A DNA stretch of 64,000 nucleotides, from contig NC_086247.1 of the NCBI RefSeq assembly GCF_021018805.1, forward strand, positions 97,910,761 to 97,974,760, read 5' to 3'. The notes under the pieces are model-generated. The model did not search any database and had not been told where the DNA came from. It worked only from the letters and a program-made list of their open reading frames with translations. The stretch comes from Prinia subflava (taxonomy: Eukaryota; Chordata; Aves; Passeriformes; Cisticolidae). The position numbers were made by a program, and so were the translations under genes. This document shows positions 63,101 through 64,000 of this stretch, one piece after another; position 1 is the first letter of the stretch; each line of letters opens with the position of its first letter.

Positions 63101-64000
63101 CAAAACACAAGTCTTGTTAGTTGCTTGTGTTGCCAACCAGCAGAGAAGCTGCTGCAGACACTTTCATGCCTTATGCTTTACTTGCTTACACTCTGTACCA
63201 GTTAGTGTTTCCCATGTCTATAGAGCAAGACCAAAGCTGGTATTGCCTAATTTGGTAGAGTTCCATGTAAGAGCTATGTAACATAAAGATTTGCTTTACA
63301 GAATGAACAGTGATCTCTGCTTTTGGTTTCTATGGTTTGCTTTCTGGAGTTGATCAAAACACAAGTCTTGTTAGTTGCTTGTGCTGCCAACCACCAGAGA
63401 AGCTGCTGCAGACACTCCATTGCTTTATCCATTACTGGCTTTTACGCTGCACCGGTTGGTGTCTTTCATGTCCATAGAAGGAGAACTAAAGCTGTTACTG
63501 CCTAATTTACTAAGTTTCTGTGATAGAGCTATGTAACATAAAGATTTGTTTTACAGAGTGAACTGTGATCTCTGCTTTTGGTTTCTATAGTTTGCTTTCT
63601 GGAGTTGATCAAAACACAAGTCTTGTTAGTTGCTTGTGTTGCCAACCAGCAGAGAAGCTGCTGCAGACACTTTCATGCCTTATGCTTTACTTGCTTACAC
63701 TCTGTACCAGTTAGTGTTTCCCATGTCTATAGAGCAAGACCAAAGCTGGTATTGCCTAATTTGGTAGAGTTCCATGTAAGAGCTATGTAACATAAAGATT
63801 TGCTTTACAGAATGAACAGTGATCTCTGCTTTTGGTTTCTATGGTTTGCTTTCTGGAGTTGATGAAAACACAAGTCTTGTTAGTTGCTTGTGTTGCCAAC
63901 CAGCAGAGAAGCTGCTGCAGACACTTTCATGCCTTATGCTTTACTTGCTTACACTCTGTACCAGTTAGTGTTTCCCATGTCTATAGAGCAAGACCAAAGC
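60150..64000 (+). repeat. Second copy of the 6721-bp block, cut by the window end
   Basis: Matches 53429-57279 at an offset of exactly 6721 bp. Every private mark I compared between the two (AATTCATG, AACATACAG, TTTTCGAAG, CTTTTTGTTT, TTTGTGGAG, GTAAGAACT, CCAATCAGC, GATAGATCT, TTACCCTC, GATTTCC, GTGATTTCTG) is present at the expected place. I found no difference inside the overlap. Just left of it the units differ: GTCATCTCTGC at 53429 against GTGATCTCTGC at 60150. Confidence 0.9.
60404..60767 (+). repeat. Long unit L, copy 5 (364 bp)
   Basis: Matches the copy at 53683 at every mark I compared, including the CTGCTTAATTTGCTAAG variant. It belongs to the second copy of the 6721-bp block. Confidence 0.88.

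Larger units (their letters stand above)
1..64000 (+). repeat. 254-bp satellite array filling the window
   Basis: Landmarks TTTTGGTTTC, CTGCTGCAG, CTAATTT and GTAACATAAAG recur every 253-256 bp from end to end, always on the same strand. I place 249 monomer starts plus one partial copy. The only length class outside this range is the 364-bp L unit, present five times. Neither array edge lies in the window. All three forward frames carry stops within each monomer, and 254 is not a multiple of 3, so no ORF can run through the array. CpG is nearly absent: B-type units show none that I can find, and A-type units show one (TTTTACGCTG) or two (also ACCGG). This fits a methylated eukaryotic, probably vertebrate, satellite. 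The family name and chromosomal location cannot be read from the sequence. Confidence 0.97.

Noticed and set aside
1..64000. CRISPR-like array
   Set aside because: Repeats are direct and evenly spaced, but there are no short repeats separated by unique spacers; the entire 254-bp unit is repeated, and the CpG pattern points to a eukaryote.
1..64000. CENP-B box
   Set aside because: The essential TTCG and CGGG core elements are absent from the monomers; the only CpG contexts are ACGCTG and ACCGG, plus a TTCGAAG or TTCCGAG in a few units, none with the rest of the motif.
1..64000. Transposable element, terminal repeats or target-site duplication inside the array
   Set aside because: Monomer phase is unbroken through the window, with no segment lacking the landmarks; the 110-bp excess in L is an internal tail duplication, not an insertion.

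Overview
The whole 64-kb window is one uninterrupted tandem satellite array. The basic monomer is about 254 bp (253-256 bp in nearly every copy). From the repeated landmark TTTTGGTTTC I place 249 monomer starts plus a partial monomer at the left edge, all in the same orientation. I see no unique sequence, no transposon insertion, no RNA gene and no believable protein-coding gene. Every monomer has stops in all three forward frames. Because 254 is not a multiple of 3, the reading frame also rotates from copy to copy, so the many short ORFs of 60-119 residues are by-products of the repeat. For notation, each monomer is taken to start at the GTG (or GTC) of GTGATCTCTG.

The sequence points to a eukaryote with a CpG-methylated genome, most likely a vertebrate. 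The repeat is moderately AT-rich and almost free of CpG, while TG and CA are abundant. I do not recognise the satellite family and cannot name the species. The most likely setting is centromeric, pericentromeric or other constitutive heterochromatin, but nothing in the sequence proves which.

The array has at least three levels of order. Level 1 is two diverged monomer families. A-type units have a TTTTACGCTGCAC second half. B-type units have a TTACACTCTGTACCAG second half. Many units are mosaics of the two. Level 2 is a set of about 16 recognisable monomer classes (a, b, c, d, e, f, g, h, i, j, k, m, n, r, t and the 364-bp long unit L). They follow each other in a fixed order that I reconstruct as a-b-j-k-d-e-f-(L or t)-r-m-n-t-r-m-n-c-g-h-i and back to a. 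Level 3 is large blocks cut from that cycle and amplified: a 1018-bp tetramer, a 1271-bp pentamer, 2.29-kb 9-mers, 3308-bp 13-mers, 5086-bp 20-mers, a 7.2/8.0-kb pair and a 6721-bp block.

Region by region: 1-6147 is a left block with one L unit and a tandem pentamer pair. 6148-21376 is two related 7.2-kb and 8.0-kb blocks, each with an internal 9-mer and one L unit, and carries most of the private 1-bp indels. 21377-53428 is a highly homogenised core of 12-, 13- and 20-mer blocks with no L unit. 53429-60149 is a more heterogeneous block with one L unit. 60150-64000 repeats the first 3.85 kb of that block with no difference at any diagnostic site I compared. The interest lies in how the array evolved by unequal exchange and in a short dyad motif in A-type monomers, not in any gene system.
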